A stretch of DNA of 64,000 bases from Aestuariivita sp. Lineage in GTDB: Bacteria; Pseudomonadota; Alphaproteobacteria; Rhodobacterales; Rhodobacteraceae. Below, piece after piece: positions 9,504 to 19,997 of the stretch. Where the stretch lies: the NCBI GenBank assembly GCA_018401465.1, contig JAGYKE010000005.1, positions 434,001-498,000 of the forward strand, in the 5' to 3' direction. The translations under genes and the position numbers were made by a program. Each line of letters opens with the position of its first letter. The stretch's first letter is position 1. Under the pieces are notes generated by a model that saw nothing but the letters and a program-made list of their open reading frames with translations, made no database searches and was not told the DNA's origin.

Positions 9504-10424
9504 ATGCCCAGCCTGCAACAACTCCGCTATCTTGTCGCGCTGGCCGAGACGCGCCATTTCAGGCGTGCGGCCGAGGCCTGCAACGTCACCCAGCCGACGC
9601 TGAGCGCGCAGTTGAAGGAGCTGGAATCGAAGCTGGGTGCAGTGCTGGTGGAGCGCACCCGCGCCCGCGTTGTCATCACCGCCCTGGGCGAGGCAGTTGC
9701 CGATCATGCCCGCCGCGCCCTGCGCGAGGTGGACGAGATCCGCATGCTGGCCGCACTCAACAAGGGCACGCTGCAAGGCACGATCAAGGTGGGCGTGGTG
9801 CAGTCGCTGGGGTCCTACCTTCTGCCGCTCATCGTGCCCGACCTGCATCAAAGCCACCCGCAGCTTCGTCTCTACGTCCGCGAAGGGCTGCCTGCGCACC
9901 TGCTCGGCGCGCTGGCGTCGGGTGCTCTCGACATGCTGTTCTTCCCCCTGCCGATCCGCGAAGCCGAGTTCGACACCTTCTCGCTGTTCCGCGAACCGAT
10001 CCTTGCGGTCGTGCCCCATGACCACCGCTTCGCCGCCGAGACCGACATCGCGCCCGACATGCTCAGGGGGGAAACGATCCTCGCGCTCGAACCGGGACAC
10101 AAGCTGTATGAACAGGTCCGGCGCATCTGCGACCAGTACGGCGCCGAGATCAGCCACGATTATGAAGGCACCTCGCTCGACACGCTGCGGCAGATGGTGG
10201 CGATGGGGATGGGCCTGTCGCTGCTGCCCGCGCTTTACGTGAAGTCCGAGGTCGCGCATCGCGACATGGTCGTGGCGCGGCGGTTCCGCGGGACGCCGCC
10301 CTCGCGAACCATCGGCATGGTCTGGCGGCAACAGACCGTTCGCGAGGCCGAGTACCGCGAACTGGGGGCCGAGATCGGCGCGATCCTGCGCCGCCGCGCG
10401 CCCGAGGTGACGGTGCTGACCTGA
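9504..10424 (+). CDS. LysR-family regulator, OxyR-like but lacking the sensing cysteine
   Basis: Transcriptional regulator of 306 aa. The N-terminal winged HTH (LRYLVALAETRHFRRAAEAC, TQPTLSAQLKELE) and the C-terminal effector domain (EGTSLDTLRQMVAMGMGLSL, LPALYV) are closest to OxyR. In E. coli OxyR the peroxidatic Cys199 sits in GHCL and Cys208 in GFCF; here the matching segments read GHKL (Lys200) and RICD (Cys209). The key cysteine is therefore replaced by lysine, so classical disulfide sensing of H2O2 is unlikely. No katG or ahp gene is next to it. It lies 120 bp upstream of a DMGDH-like gene on the same strand. The gene symbol is left empty because function may have diverged. Confidence 0.85.
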   Translation: MPSLQQLRYLVALAETRHFRRAAEACNVTQPTLSAQLKELESKLGAVLVERTRARVVITALGEAVADHARRALREVDEIRMLAALNKGTLQGTIKVGVVQSLGSYLLPLIVPDLHQSHPQLRLYVREGLPAHLLGALASGALDMLFFPLPIREAEFDTFSLFREPILAVVPHDHRFAAETDIAPDMLRGETILALEPGHKLYEQVRRICDQYGAEISHDYEGTSLDTLRQMVAMGMGLSLLPALYVKSEVAHRDMVVARRFRGTPPSRTIGMVWRQQTVREAEYRELGAEIGAILRRRAPEVTVLT

Positions 10425-10429
10425 CCCCG

Positions 10430-10450
10430 CCTGCCCGCGGAACGGGCAGG
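10430..10450 (+). terminator. Hairpin after the LysR gene
   Basis: Perfect inverted repeat CCTGCCCG / CGGGCAGG with a 5-base loop, starting 6 bases after the LysR stop. There is no T-run, so it may be a weak or Rho-assisted terminator, or only an RNA-stabilising hairpin. Confidence 0.45.
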
Positions 10451-10467
10451 ACCGGGCAGCCAGCGAC

Positions 10468-10498
10468 TGAATGTCCATTCAATCAATTGCGCGCGCAA
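10468..10498 (+). promoter_or_regulatory. Two adjacent palindromes upstream of the DMGDH-like gene
   Basis: TGAATG-TC-CATTCA at 10468-10481 and the 12-base perfect palindrome TTGCGCGCGCAA at 10487-10498 lie 47 to 77 bases upstream of the start at 10545. Their position fits an operator region for a dimeric regulator, possibly the neighbouring LysR protein. No binding site is known to me that matches either exactly. Confidence 0.4.
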
Positions 10499-10544
10499 CC
10501 CTCCCTTGCTATGCGATGGACAGGCCCGCCCGAGGAGACCGCGC

Positions 10545-13004
10545 ATGCCCCATGACCTGCCCCGCCACGCCCGGACCGTCATCATCGGTGGCGGGTCCAT
10601 CGGCGCCAATACCGCCTATCATTTGGCCGGTCTCGGCCATGGCGACATCGTGGTGCTCGAACAGGGCAAGCTCACTTCGGGCACCACGTGGCACGCGGCA
10701 GGCCTGATCGTCGCGGGGCTTCTGAAGTCGGAAGCCGAATGCGCGATCTATACCCATGGCCGCGATCTCTATCAGCGGCTCGAGGCGGAAACGGGGGTGC
10801 CCACGGGCTTCCGGCAGGTGGGCTATCTGCAGATCGCCACGAATGACGAACGCGTTCACGAAATGCGCCGTATCGCCCCCTTCATGCGCCGCTTCGGCAT
10901 CAACTGCCACGAGATTTCCGTGGCCGAGGCGAAAGAGCTTTTCCCCGTCGGGGACCTGTCGAACGTGAAGGGCGCCTTCTACATCCCCGAAGACGGACGC
11001 GCCAACCCGGTCGACTTGACGATGTCGCTGGCGCGCGGTGCACGCAATCGCGGCGTGCGCATCTTCGAGGATACGCGCGTCACCGAAATCACCGCGAAAA
11101 ACGGCACCGCGACCGGTGTGCGCACCGCCTGCGGCCAGGAGATCACGGCCGAGAACGTGGTGATCTGCGGGGGCATGTGGTCGCGCCAACTGGGCGCGGC
11201 GCATGGCGTCAACCTGCCCCTGCAGGCGGCGGAACATTACTATCTTATCACAGAAAACATCCCCGGCCTGCCGCGCGACCTGCCGGTGCTCGAAGACCCC
11301 TCGACCTATACCTATTACCGCGAGGAAGTGGGCGGGCTGATGCTTGGCCTGTTCGAACCCGGCGCCGCCGCATGGAAGACCGACCGCATCCCCGACGACT
11401 GGCAATTCGGCGAGATCGAACCCGATTGGGACCGTGTCGGCCCCGATCTGGAAAAGGCCTATTCCCGCGTGCCGATGGCGGCGGATTATGGGGTGAAGAA
11501 GCTGTTTTGCGGTCCGGAAAGTTTCACGCCCGACCTCGCGCCCCTCGTCGGGCCAACGCCCGAGTTGCGCAATCTCTGGGTCGCCTGCGGGATGAATTCG
11601 CTGGGCATCCTGAACGGCGCGGGCACGGGCATGGTGCTGGCGCACTGGATTCATGACGGATTGCCGCCGCTCGATGTGACGGGCATGAACGTCAACCGCT
11701 TCTCGCGCGATTTCGCGACGCCCGCCTTCCGCCGCGACCGCACGCCCGAGCTTCTGGGCAAGATGTTCGGCCAGCATTTTCACAACGAAGGCTTCAAGAC
11801 CGCGCGCAGCGTGAAACGCTCGGTCCTCTATGACCGGCTGCGCGCGGCGGGCGCTTTCTTCGGCGAAGGCAGCGGCTGGGAACAGCCCGACTGGTTCGCG
11901 CCCACGCCCGATCAGGCGAAGGTCGAGCGGTATTCGTGGTTCCGCCAGAACTGGTTCGACTGGCACGCCGAAGAACACCGCGCCGCGCGCAAGGATGTCG
12001 TGCTGATGGACATGACCTCGATGGCGTCTTTCCGGGTCGAAGGCCCGCATGCACTGGCGCTGCTCTCGCGGCTGTCGTGCAACGAGATCGACGTGGAGGT
12101 GGGCCGCGTCGTCTACACCGCTTGGGTGAACGAAGCGGGCGGGTTCGAGGCCGACCTGACGGTGACGCGCCTCGGGCAGGACCTGTTTCTGGTCGTGGTG
12201 GGCGAGAATTCCGCCGGGCACACGGAAATGCGGATGCGCCGCCATATCGGCCCCGGCGAATGCGTCGTCATCACCGACGTCACCGCCGCGCGCGCCCAGA
12301 TCAACGTGCACGGACCGAAGGCGCGCACGCTGATGCAGCGGGTGTCGGGCGCGGACCTGACGAACGAGGGCTTCCCCTACATGACCGCGCGCGAGATCGA
12401 CGTGGGATATTCCATGGTCTTTGCCATGCGGGTCACCTTCATCGGCGAACTGGGCTGGGAACTGCATGTCCCCGCCACGCAGGCGGTGCAGGTCTATGAT
12501 CTGCTGATGGAGGCGGGCCGCGATCTGGGCCTGCGCAATGCGGGCATGCAGACGCTGAATTCGCTGCGGCTCGAGAAGGCCTATCGCGATTTCGGGATCG
12601 ACGTAGACAACACTGACAACCCGATCGAGGCGGGCTTGGGTTTCGCCGTCAAGCTCGACAAGCCGGGCGGTTTCATCGGGCGCGACGCGCTGGCAGCGAT
12701 CAAGGCGCAAGGCACGCCGAAGAACCGCATGCTGCAATTCCTGCTGAAGGATCCCGAACCGCTGATGTTCGGCAATGAGCTGATCTATCTGGGCGACGAA
12801 CAGGTCGGCTACATCCAGGTGGGCGGCTATGGCCATTCGCTGGGCGGCGCGGTGGGAATCGGGTTTGCGGGCCTCGACCGGCCACTCACGCCCGACATCG
12901 TCGAGGGCGGAGACTGGTCGATCGAGATCGCGGGCAGGCGGTATCCGGCCGTCGCCTCGCTCAAACCGCTGTATGATCCGGCAATGGCGAAGATCAGGTG
13001 CTGA
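10545..13004 (+). CDS. FAD-dependent oxidoreductase/GcvT fusion (dimethylglycine or sarcosine dehydrogenase-like)
   Basis: Enzyme of 819 aa that would oxidatively demethylate an N-methyl amine such as dimethylglycine or sarcosine and pass the C1 unit to tetrahydrofolate. The N-terminal DAO domain has the FAD motif VIIGGGSIGANTAYHLAG and SGTTWHAAGL, whose His50 matches the residue that holds FAD covalently in mammalian DMGDH. An FAO_M linker follows, then GCV_T and GCV_T_C folate domains (LGWELHVP, LEKAYRDFGIDVDNTDNP). Start ATG 10545 is preferred over an upstream frame start because GGAG lies 8 bases before it and the residues then match family N-termini. No solute transporter or soxBDAG genes are adjacent, so the exact substrate is open. 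Confidence 0.88.
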   Translation: MPHDLPRHARTVIIGGGSIGANTAYHLAGLGHGDIVVLEQGKLTSGTTWHAAGLIVAGLLKSEAECAIYTHGRDLYQRLEAETGVPTGFRQVGYLQIATNDERVHEMRRIAPFMRRFGINCHEISVAEAKELFPVGDLSNVKGAFYIPEDGRANPVDLTMSLARGARNRGVRIFEDTRVTEITAKNGTATGVRTACGQEITAENVVICGGMWSRQLGAAHGVNLPLQAAEHYYLITENIPGLPRDLPVLEDPSTYTYYREEVGGLMLGLFEPGAAAWKTDRIPDDWQFGEIEPDWDRVGPDLEKAYSRVPMAADYGVKKLFCGPESFTPDLAPLVGPTPELRNLWVACGMNSLGILNGAGTGMVLAHWIHDGLPPLDVTGMNVNRFSRDFATPAFRRDRTPELLGKMFGQHFHNEGFKTARSVKRSVLYDRLRAAGAFFGEGSGWEQPDWFAPTPDQAKVERYSWFRQNWFDWHAEEHRAARKDVVLMDMTSMASFRVEGPHALALLSRLSCNEIDVEVGRVVYTAWVNEAGGFEADLTVTRLGQDLFLVVVGENSAGHTEMRMRRHIGPGECVVITDVTAARAQINVHGPKARTLMQRVSGADLTNEGFPYMTAREIDVGYSMVFAMRVTFIGELGWELHVPATQAVQVYDLLMEAGRDLGLRNAGMQTLNSLRLEKAYRDFGIDVDNTDNPIEAGLGFAVKLDKPGGFIGRDALAAIKAQGTPKNRMLQFLLKDPEPLMFGNELIYLGDEQVGYIQVGGYGHSLGGAVGIGFAGLDRPLTPDIVEGGDWSIEIAGRRYPAVASLKPLYDPAMAKIRC

Positions 13005-13095
13005 TCCGGGGGGCAATGCGGGCGCAAACCCTGTCGGCGGCGCGGGAAACCTGCCATACCGGCACTGAAATCCTCGGGAATGCAGCCGCCTGCCC

Positions 13096-16000
13096 ATGTC
13101 GATCCATGCCAGCCTCTACCATCTGAGCCATTACCGCTATGACCGCTCCGTGGTGCTGTCGCCGCAGATCATCCGCCTGCGCCCTGCCCCGCACAGCCGC
13201 ACCCGCGTCATCTCGCACAGCCTGAAGGTGTCGCCCGGCGGTCACTTCGTGAACCACCAGCAGGATCCTTACGGCAACTGGATGGCGCGCTTCGTCTTTC
13301 CCGAGCCGGTGCGCGAGTTGAAGATCGAGGTGGACCTCGTCGCCGACATGACGGTCTACAACCCCTTCGACTTCTTCGTGGAAGACAGCGCCGAACACTG
13401 GCCCTTCGACTATCCCGCCGACCTTAAGGACGACCTCGTCATCTACCGCACGCCCGAAACCGCAGGCCCGCGTCTGGCACAGTTCATCGGCGCGCTCGAT
13501 ATCACGACGACGCGGAGTGTGGATTTCCTCGTGGCGCTGAACGCGCATGTGGCGAAGTCTGTGAACTACACGATCCGGCTGGAACCGGGCGTCCAGACCC
13601 CCGAGGAAACGTTGGAAAAGGCGTCGGGATCCTGCCGCGATTCAAGCTGGCTGCTGGTGCAGGTGCTGCGCCATCTGGGCTTTGCCGCGCGCTTCGTGTC
13701 GGGCTACCTGATCCAGCTGACGCCCGACCTCAAGTCGCTGGACGGGCCGTCGGGGACGGATCACGACTTCACCGACCTGCATGCCTGGGTCGAGGTCTAT
13801 GTTCCGGGCGCTGGCTGGATCGGGCTGGACCCGACCAGCGGCCTTCTGACCGGGGAAAGCCATATCCCGCTGGCCGCGACCCCGCATTACCGCAATGCCG
13901 CCCCCATTTCCGGCACGGCCACCTTTGCGGAAACGCAATTCAGCTTCGACATGAAGGTCGCCCGCGTCGCCGAGCATCCGCGCATCACCAAGCCCTTCTC
14001 GGACGAGGCCTGGTCGCGGCTGAACGAAACGGGCGCAAAGGTGGACGCGGCGCTGGCGGAAGGAGACGTGCGCCTGACGATGGGGGGAGAGCCCACCTTC
14101 GTGTCGATCGACGACTTCGAGGCGCCGGAATGGAACACCGAAGCCGTCGGGCCGATGAAGCGCGGGCTTGCCGACACGCTCATCCGCCGCCTGCGCGACC
14201 GCTTCGCGCCGGGCGGGTTCCTGCATTACGGGCAGGGCAAGTGGTATCCGGGCGAAAGCCTGCCACGGTGGACCTTCTCGCTCTACTGGCGGCGCGACGG
14301 AAAATCCGTCTGGGCGGATGACGCCCTGATCGCCGCCGAGACCGCCGATACAGGGGTGACAGCGGCCGAGTCCGAGGCCTTCCTGCGAAAGATGGCCACG
14401 CATCTGGGGATCGAAGATGACTTCGTCGCCCCGGCTTTCGAGGACCCGGCAGAGTGGATCATCAAGGAAGCCAACCTTCCGGAAAACGTGACGCCCGAGA
14501 ATTCGCGCCTGAAGGACCCCGAGGAACGCGCTCGCATCGCCCGTGTCTTCGCACGCGGGCTGACCGAACCGGCGGGCCACGTCCTGCCGGTGCAGCGCTG
14601 GCAGTCGCAGGCCACGGGGCGCAAGTGGCGGTCGGAAAAGTGGAAACTGCGGCGCGGCAAGGTCTTCCTTGTGCCGGGCGACAGCGCCGTGGGCTATCGC
14701 CTGCCGCTGGGCACCTTGCCTTACGTCCCGCCGTCGCAGTTTCCCTATACCTACGTCACCGACCCCAGCGTCGAACGCGGCCCCCTGCCCGATTACCATG
14801 CCGAGGCCGGTTCCGGCCTTCCTCCGACATCGCCCGGCCATACCCAGCCCGTCTCGACCGCGCAGCCGGGTGGGCCGACGCAGGATGTGGTCGAACAGGT
14901 GCTGGGACCGATCGGCGGCGCGGTGCGCACCGCATTGTCGGTCGAACCGCGCGACGGGCGGCTGTGCGTCTTCATGCCGCCGGTCGAGGATGCCGAGGAT
15001 TATCTCGACCTTCTCGCCGCGGCCGAAGCGACGGCAAAGGAAATGGGCCTGCCCATCCATATCGAAGGCTACACGCCACCCCACGACCCGCGCCTGAACG
15101 TCATCCGCGTCGCCCCCGACCCCGGCGTGATCGAGGTGAACATTCACCCCGCCCACAGCTGGGAGGAGTGCGTCGCCACGACCGAGGCGATCTATGAGGA
15201 AGCCCGCCAGTGCCGTCTGGGCGCGGACAAGTTCATGATCGACGGGCGGCATACCGGCACCGGTGGCGGCAACCATGTCGTCGTGGGCGGCGCCACCCTG
15301 AACGACAGCCCCTTCCTGCGCCGCCCAGACCTGCTGAAATCGCTGATCCTGATCTGGCAGCGGCATCCGTCGCTGTCCTACCTCTTCTCGGGCCTTTTCA
15401 TCGGCCCGACCAGTCAGGCCCCGAGGATCGACGAGGCGCGGCACGACACGCTGTACGAGCTGGAAATCGCGCTGGCGCAGATCCCCGCGCCGGGCCAGGG
15501 CACGGCCCCGCCGCCATGGCTCGTCGACCGGCTTTTGCGCAACATGCTGACCGATGTCACCGGCAACACGCATCGCGCCGAGATCTGCATAGACAAGCTT
15601 TACTCCCCCGACGGCCCGACGGGCCGCCTTGGTCTTGTCGAATTCCGTGGCTTCGAGATGCCCCCGCATCCCAGGATGAGCCTCGCGCAGCAGCTTTTGC
15701 TGCGCGCCATCATCGCGCGGGCCTGGGCCGCCCCGGTCGAAGGCCGCCCCGTCCGCTGGGGCACCGTGCTGCATGACCGCTTCATGCTGCCCCATTTCCT
15801 GTGGGAGGATTTCCTGTCGCTTCTGCGCGATCTTGGCCGCCATGGCTTCGACCTCGACCCCGCGTGGTACGAGGCGCAGGCCGAGTTCCGCTTTCCCTTC
15901 TGCGGCGCGGTCGAGACGCAAGGCCTGCATCTGGAATTGCGGCAGGCGCTCGAGCCGTGGCATGTTCTGGGTGAGACCGGCACGATCGGGGGCACCGTGC

Positions 16001-16443
16001 GCTATACCGACAGTTCGGTCGAACGGCTGCAGGTGAAGATGACCACCGCCTTCAAGGACCGCTATCTGGTGATGTGCAACCGCCGCCCCGTGCCCATGGC
16101 AGACACCGGCACGGCGGGCACGCAAGTCGGCGCGGTGCGCTTCAAGGCCTGGCAACCGGCCGAGGCGCTGCACCCGGTCCTGCCGGTGAACGCGCCGCTC
16201 ACCTTCGACATCTACGACCGCTGGTCGGGGCGCGCCGTGGCGGGCTGCGTCTATCACGTGGCCCATCCCGGCGGGCGCAACTACGGCACCTTCCCCGTCA
16301 ACGGAAACGAAGCCGAGGCGCGGCGCCTTGCCCGGTTCGCCGCGCATGGGCACACGCCGGGGGCATATGCCCCCGCCCCCGAACAGCCGCATCCCGAATT
16401 TCCGCTCACGCTGGACCTGCGGCGCCAGCCCGGCCCCGCATGA
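13096..16443 (+). CDS. Transglutaminase-like protein with DUF2126 (putative amidoligase) domain
   Basis: Large protein of 1115 aa. Residues 1 to about 80 are the bacterial transglutaminase-like N-terminal domain; residues 120 to 250 are a transglutaminase core with all three catalytic residues visible: Cys180 (SGSCRDSSW), His229 (DLHAWVE) and Asp245 (GLDPTSG). From about residue 320 to the end runs DUF2126, described in Pfam as a putative amidoligase, starting [18 protein letters not shown] and including [12 protein letters not shown] and RGFEMPPHP. Such proteins occur with ATP-grasp, alpha-E and transglutaminase genes and are predicted to form or cut amide bonds in peptides. It overlaps the next gene by ATGA. 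Substrates are unknown. Confidence 0.9.
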   Translation: MSIHASLYHLSHYRYDRSVVLSPQIIRLRPAPHSRTRVISHSLKVSPGGHFVNHQQDPYGNWMARFVFPEPVRELKIEVDLVADMTVYNPFDFFVEDSAEHWPFDYPADLKDDLVIYRTPETAGPRLAQFIGALDITTTRSVDFLVALNAHVAKSVNYTIRLEPGVQTPEETLEKASGSCRDSSWLLVQVLRHLGFAARFVSGYLIQLTPDLKSLDGPSGTDHDFTDLHAWVEVYVPGAGWIGLDPTSGLLTGESHIPLAATPHYRNAAPISGTATFAETQFSFDMKVARVAEHPRITKPFSDEAWSRLNETGAKVDAALAEGDVRLTMGGEPTFVSIDDFEAPEWNTEAVGPMKRGLADTLIRRLRDRFAPGGFLHYGQGKWYPGESLPRWTFSLYWRRDGKSVWADDALIAAETADTGVTAAESEAFLRKMATHLGIEDDFVAPAFEDPAEWIIKEANLPENVTPENSRLKDPEERARIARVFARGLTEPAGHVLPVQRWQSQATGRKWRSEKWKLRRGKVFLVPGDSAVGYRLPLGTLPYVPPSQFPYTYVTDPSVERGPLPDYHAEAGSGLPPTSPGHTQPVSTAQPGGPTQDVVEQVLGPIGGAVRTALSVEPRDGRLCVFMPPVEDAEDYLDLLAAAEATAKEMGLPIHIEGYTPPHDPRLNVIRVAPDPGVIEVNIHPAHSWEECVATTEAIYEEARQCRLGADKFMIDGRHTGTGGGNHVVVGGATLNDSPFLRRPDLLKSLILIWQRHPSLSYLFSGLFIGPTSQAPRIDEARHDTLYELEIALAQIPAPGQGTAPPPWLVDRLLRNMLTDVTGNTHRAEICIDKLYSPDGPTGRLGLVEFRGFEMPPHPRMSLAQQLLLRAIIARAWAAPVEGRPVRWGTVLHDRFMLPHFLWEDFLSLLRDLGRHGFDLDPAWYEAQAEFRFPFCGAVETQGLHLELRQALEPWHVLGETGTIGGTVRYTDSSVERLQVKMTTAFKDRYLVMCNRRPVPMADTGTAGTQVGAVRFKAWQPAEALHPVLPVNAPLTFDIYDRWSGRAVAGCVYHVAHPGGRNYGTFPVNGNEAEARRLARFAAHGHTPGAYAPAPEQPHPEFPLTLDLRRQPGPA

Positions 16444-18818
16444 CCGGGCGGCCGCGATCAAGGCAGGCGGACCTGCCGCCCTTTCTGGCCGGGTATGGCC
16501 TCCAGCCCGGCGTGGCGGACGAATTGTTCGCCGCCGATGGCAGCCTCCGCGCGGTCTGGCGGCCCTTCATCGACCAGTTGTCGCGCCTGACCCCGGACGA
16601 GATAGCGGCGCATTTCGCCCGCGGCGACCGCTACCTGCGCGACGCGGGCGTCTTTTACCGGCAATACAGCGCCGAGGCGCAGCAGGAACGCGACTGGCCG
16701 CTCAGCCACATCCCCGTCATCCTGCATGACGCGGAATGGGAGGCGATCTGCGACGGGCTTGCCCAGCGCGCCGATCTTCTCGAACGGGTGGTGGCCGATC
16801 TCTATGGCCCCGCACAGCTTGTCCGCGACGGACATCTGCCCGCCGATCTTGTCGCGGGCAATCCCGAATGGCACCGCCCGCTGGTGGGCGTCGCGCCGGC
16901 ATCCGGGCATTTCCTGCACTTCATCGCCTTCGAAATCGGCCGCAGCCCGGACGGCACATGGCTCGTGCTGGGGGACCGGACGCAGGCGCCGTCGGGCGCG
17001 GGCTTCGCGCTGGAAAACCGGATGGCGACCGCGCGCATCTTTCCCGAACCCTTTCCGCGCACGAATATCCGGCGGCTGGCCGGGTTCTTCCGCGCGTTCC
17101 GCGATGCGATGGACGCCCTGCCGGGGGCCGAGGGGCGGCGCACGGGCGTCCTGACCCCGGGCCCCGGCAATGACACCTATTTCGAACATGCCTATATCGC
17201 GCGCTATCTGGGCCTGCCGCTGCTGGAGGGCGAAGACCTGATCGTGTCGAACGGCGCGGTGCAGGTGCGCACCGTTTCAGGGCCGCAGCCCGTCGGCGTG
17301 CTCTGGCGCAGGCTCGACGCGGCCTATGCTGATCCGCTGGAACTGGATGAGGCCTCCCATATCGGCACACCGGGGCTGGTCGAGGCCATCCGTCAGTCCA
17401 ACGTCAACATGGTGAACGCGCTCGGCTCGGGCGTGCTGGAAACGCGCGCCTTCCTTGCCTTCCTGCCGAAGATCGCCGAAGTCCTCTTGGGCGCGCCGCT
17501 GAAGATCCCCAACATCGCGACATGGTGGTGCGGTCAGGAGGCCGAGCGCGCCCATGTCCGCGACAATGCCGCAACCATGTTCATCGGCGAGGCGCTGAGC
17601 AGCGGCCTGCCCTTCGACATCGGCGGGACGGGCGCGGGCGCGCGCCGTCTGCAGGCCGAAGACGTGACCGAAGCCCGCGGCCGACGCCTTGTCGGGCAGG
17701 AGGCGATCACGCTCTCCACCACCCCGGCCTGGGTCGACGACCGGCTGGTCCCCCGGCCCATGTCGGTGCGCGTCTTCGCGGCGCGCACGGCGCAGGGCTG
17801 GGCCTTTCTGCCGGGCGGCTATGCCCGGATCGGGCATACCGGCGACGCGGGCGCGCTGTCGATGCAGTATGGCGGCAGCGTCGCCGATGTCTGGATCATG
17901 CGCGACGCGCCCGTCCCGCGCGAGACGCTCCTCGACAGGAGCAGCTTCCGGCGCGAGGACGTGGGCGCCCTGCCATCGCGCGCGGCGGACAATCTTTACT
18001 GGCTGGGCCGCTATGTCGAACGGGCCGAAGGCGCGATCCGCCTGCTGCGCGCCTATCACCTGCGGCTGGCCGAAGGGTCGGGCCCGGGCGATGCGCAGAT
18101 GGTCGCGATCGGCGCGCTCTTGTCCCGGGTCGCGCTTGACGTGGGCCAGCCCGCGCATCTGGCGCTGTCGCCCGCGCTGCGCGCGGCCCATGTCTGCGCG
18201 GGCAAGGTGCGCGACCGCTTTTCCGTCGATGGCTGGGCGGCGCTGGCCGATCTGACCAGGCATCTCGAGGACATGTCGGGCAGCACCCTTGCGGGCGATG
18301 AAACCGCGCGCGCGCTGGGCATACTCCTGCGCAAGATCACCGGCTTCAACGGTCTGGTGCATGAAAACATGCACCGCACGTCCGGCTGGCGGTTCCTCAC
18401 CTTCGGGCGCGCCATCGAACGGGCCGACAACGCGGCGCTGGTCGTGGCGGCGGCGATCGGGGGGGATGCGGCCTCGGGTCTTCACGATCTGGCGCTGGAA
18501 TATTGCGACAGCCGCATCACGCATCAGCGCCGCTACCGCGTCGATACCACGCGCGAGACGCTGGGCGACCTTCTGGTCCTCGACGCCTACAACCCGCGGT
18601 CGGTTCTGTTCCAGATCACCGCCATGCGTCGCATCGCGGAAGACCTGCCCGGCGCGCGGATCGACGGGCGCGTCTCTCCCGTGCTGGCGCGGCTCATGCC
18701 GCTCGAGACCGAACTGGCGGTGGCCGAGCCCCGCGCGCTGTCGGCAGAGCGTCTGGACGCCTTGCGCGCGACGCTGGCCGACATCTCGGACCGCCTCACG
18801 GCGGCCTACCTGATCTGA
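16440..18818 (+). CDS. Circularly permuted ATP-grasp fused to alpha-E domain
   Basis: Fusion of 792 aa. Residues 1 to about 480 are the circularly permuted ATP-grasp (DUF404/DUF407) with [29 protein letters not shown]-like [14 protein letters not shown] and the segment [10 protein letters not shown]; from about residue 500 the alpha-E domain (DUF403) begins at [18 protein letters not shown] and continues through [20 protein letters not shown]. In many bacteria these are two separate genes. The ATP-grasp part would ligate a carboxylate to an amine. Start ATG 16440 overlaps the preceding stop by four bases; a longer open frame upstream reads only shadow sequence. It is coupled to transglutaminase genes on both sides, supporting a joint peptide-modifying role. 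Confidence 0.9.
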   Translation: MTGRPRSRQADLPPFLAGYGLQPGVADELFAADGSLRAVWRPFIDQLSRLTPDEIAAHFARGDRYLRDAGVFYRQYSAEAQQERDWPLSHIPVILHDAEWEAICDGLAQRADLLERVVADLYGPAQLVRDGHLPADLVAGNPEWHRPLVGVAPASGHFLHFIAFEIGRSPDGTWLVLGDRTQAPSGAGFALENRMATARIFPEPFPRTNIRRLAGFFRAFRDAMDALPGAEGRRTGVLTPGPGNDTYFEHAYIARYLGLPLLEGEDLIVSNGAVQVRTVSGPQPVGVLWRRLDAAYADPLELDEASHIGTPGLVEAIRQSNVNMVNALGSGVLETRAFLAFLPKIAEVLLGAPLKIPNIATWWCGQEAERAHVRDNAATMFIGEALSSGLPFDIGGTGAGARRLQAEDVTEARGRRLVGQEAITLSTTPAWVDDRLVPRPMSVRVFAARTAQGWAFLPGGYARIGHTGDAGALSMQYGGSVADVWIMRDAPVPRETLLDRSSFRREDVGALPSRAADNLYWLGRYVERAEGAIRLLRAYHLRLAEGSGPGDAQMVAIGALLSRVALDVGQPAHLALSPALRAAHVCAGKVRDRFSVDGWAALADLTRHLEDMSGSTLAGDETARALGILLRKITGFNGLVHENMHRTSGWRFLTFGRAIERADNAALVVAAAIGGDAASGLHDLALEYCDSRITHQRRYRVDTTRETLGDLLVLDAYNPRSVLFQITAMRRIAEDLPGARIDGRVSPVLARLMPLETELAVAEPRALSAERLDALRATLADISDRLTAAYLI

Positions 18819-18827
18819 GGGGCGACA

Positions 18828-19703
18828 ATGCGTTATTCCATCCGCCTCACCATCGGTTACCGTTACGGCGCGCCATCGGATCACGTGCGCAACCTCGTGC
18901 GGCTGCTGCCCTCGGACCAGGCGGGACGGCAGAGGGTGCTGGCGCGGCGGCTGCTGGTGGACCCCGCCCCCGGCGAACGGCGCGAGGCGACGGATTTCTT
19001 CGGCAACACGATGACGGCCATGGCCTTTCACCGCGCCATCGACCGGGTGCGCCTGAAGCTTTCGGCCACGGTCGAACGTCAGGCCCCGGCGGATGTGCTC
19101 GACCTCTCGCCCGGGCTGCGTGCGCTGCGCGGCGAAGTGGCCGATCACCGCAGCCTCGACGCCCGCGCGCCGCATCATTTCATGGGGCCATCGGCGCGCA
19201 TCGACGCCGATGCGGGCATCGCGGACTTCGCCACCGATGTCACGGCAGGCGCACGCACCGTGCGCGACGCGGTCGGCGCGCTGGGCCGCGCCCTGCACGA
19301 GACGATGCGGTTCGACGCGGGCGCGACCGATGTCCACACCCGCCCCGGCGCGGCCTTCGCCCAGCGCAGCGGGGTCTGCCAGGATTTCAGCCATGTCATG
19401 ATCGCGGGCCTGCGGTCGCTGGGCATCCCGGCGGGCTATGTCTCGGGCTTTCTGCGCACGCTGCCACCGCCGGGCCAGCCGCGGCTGGAAGGGGCCGACG
19501 CCATGCATGCCTGGGTCATGGCCTGGTGCGGCACGGAAACCGGCTGGGTCGAGTACGACCCGACGAATGCCTGTTTCGTGGGGCTTGACCATATCGCGGT
19601 GGCCTACGGGCGCGACTATGCCGATGTCGCCCCGGTCAAGGGCATGCTGCGCAGTTCCGGCGTGCAGGACTCCGACCACGCGGTCGATGTGGTCCCGTTG
19701 TGA
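18828..19703 (+). CDS. Transglutaminase family protein
   Basis: Protein of 291 aa, smaller companion of the 1115-aa transglutaminase. The N-terminal beta domain (IRLTIGYRYG) is followed by the core with Cys184 in SGVCQDFSHVM, His227 in DAMHAWVMAW and Asp244 in VEYDPTNACF. It has no signal peptide, so a cytoplasmic site is likely. It starts 9 bases after the ATP-grasp/alpha-E gene and closes the three-gene cluster. The proteasome-like Anbu gene that often accompanies this cluster in other bacteria is not found downstream here. Confidence 0.9.
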   Translation: MRYSIRLTIGYRYGAPSDHVRNLVRLLPSDQAGRQRVLARRLLVDPAPGERREATDFFGNTMTAMAFHRAIDRVRLKLSATVERQAPADVLDLSPGLRALRGEVADHRSLDARAPHHFMGPSARIDADAGIADFATDVTAGARTVRDAVGALGRALHETMRFDAGATDVHTRPGAAFAQRSGVCQDFSHVMIAGLRSLGIPAGYVSGFLRTLPPPGQPRLEGADAMHAWVMAWCGTETGWVEYDPTNACFVGLDHIAVAYGRDYADVAPVKGMLRSSGVQDSDHAVDVVPL

Positions 19704-19847
19704 GCGCGACCAATGGCGCGTATTGCGGCGCGGGGACTTGTCTTTACGTTTTGCATCGGCAATCGCTACTGTGTTTGAGTAGCGTCACGATTGTTTCCAA
19801 AACTTGTTCATGCCTGCCCGCTTTCATCGCATTGGGGTTGCGAAGAA

Positions 19848-19997
19848 ATGATGCACATAATTCCCAGACCGGAGGCTGAACCGGTCGCCTTCCACGCGGC
19901 CCCACCGCTGTTCCCTGGCGTCGTGACGGCCCGGACGCCCGTCTGCGGCGTGATCTGCGCGAAAGATGCCGTCATGGCACGGGGGCGCGGGCGATGA
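19848..19997 (+). CDS. Possible 49-codon leader ORF
   Basis: Short frame starting ATGATGCAC and ending at TGA 19997, which overlaps the start of the kinase gene by ATGA. The peptide (MMHIIPRPEAEPVAFHA...) resembles nothing I recognise, and the ribosome site (GAAG directly before the ATG) is poor. It may be a translational leader for the downstream gene or chance coding potential in the 290-base gap. Confidence 0.22.
   Translation: MMHIIPRPEAEPVAFHAAPPLFPGVVTARTPVCGVICAKDAVMARGRGR

Noticed and set aside
13642-16461. Very long open frame (over 900 codons) on the minus strand opposite the transglutaminase-DUF2126 gene
   Set aside because: In high-GC DNA the antisense of a real gene often stays open. 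The predicted protein is rich in Arg/Gly/His with no domain, while the plus strand shows full family motifs and catalytic residues.
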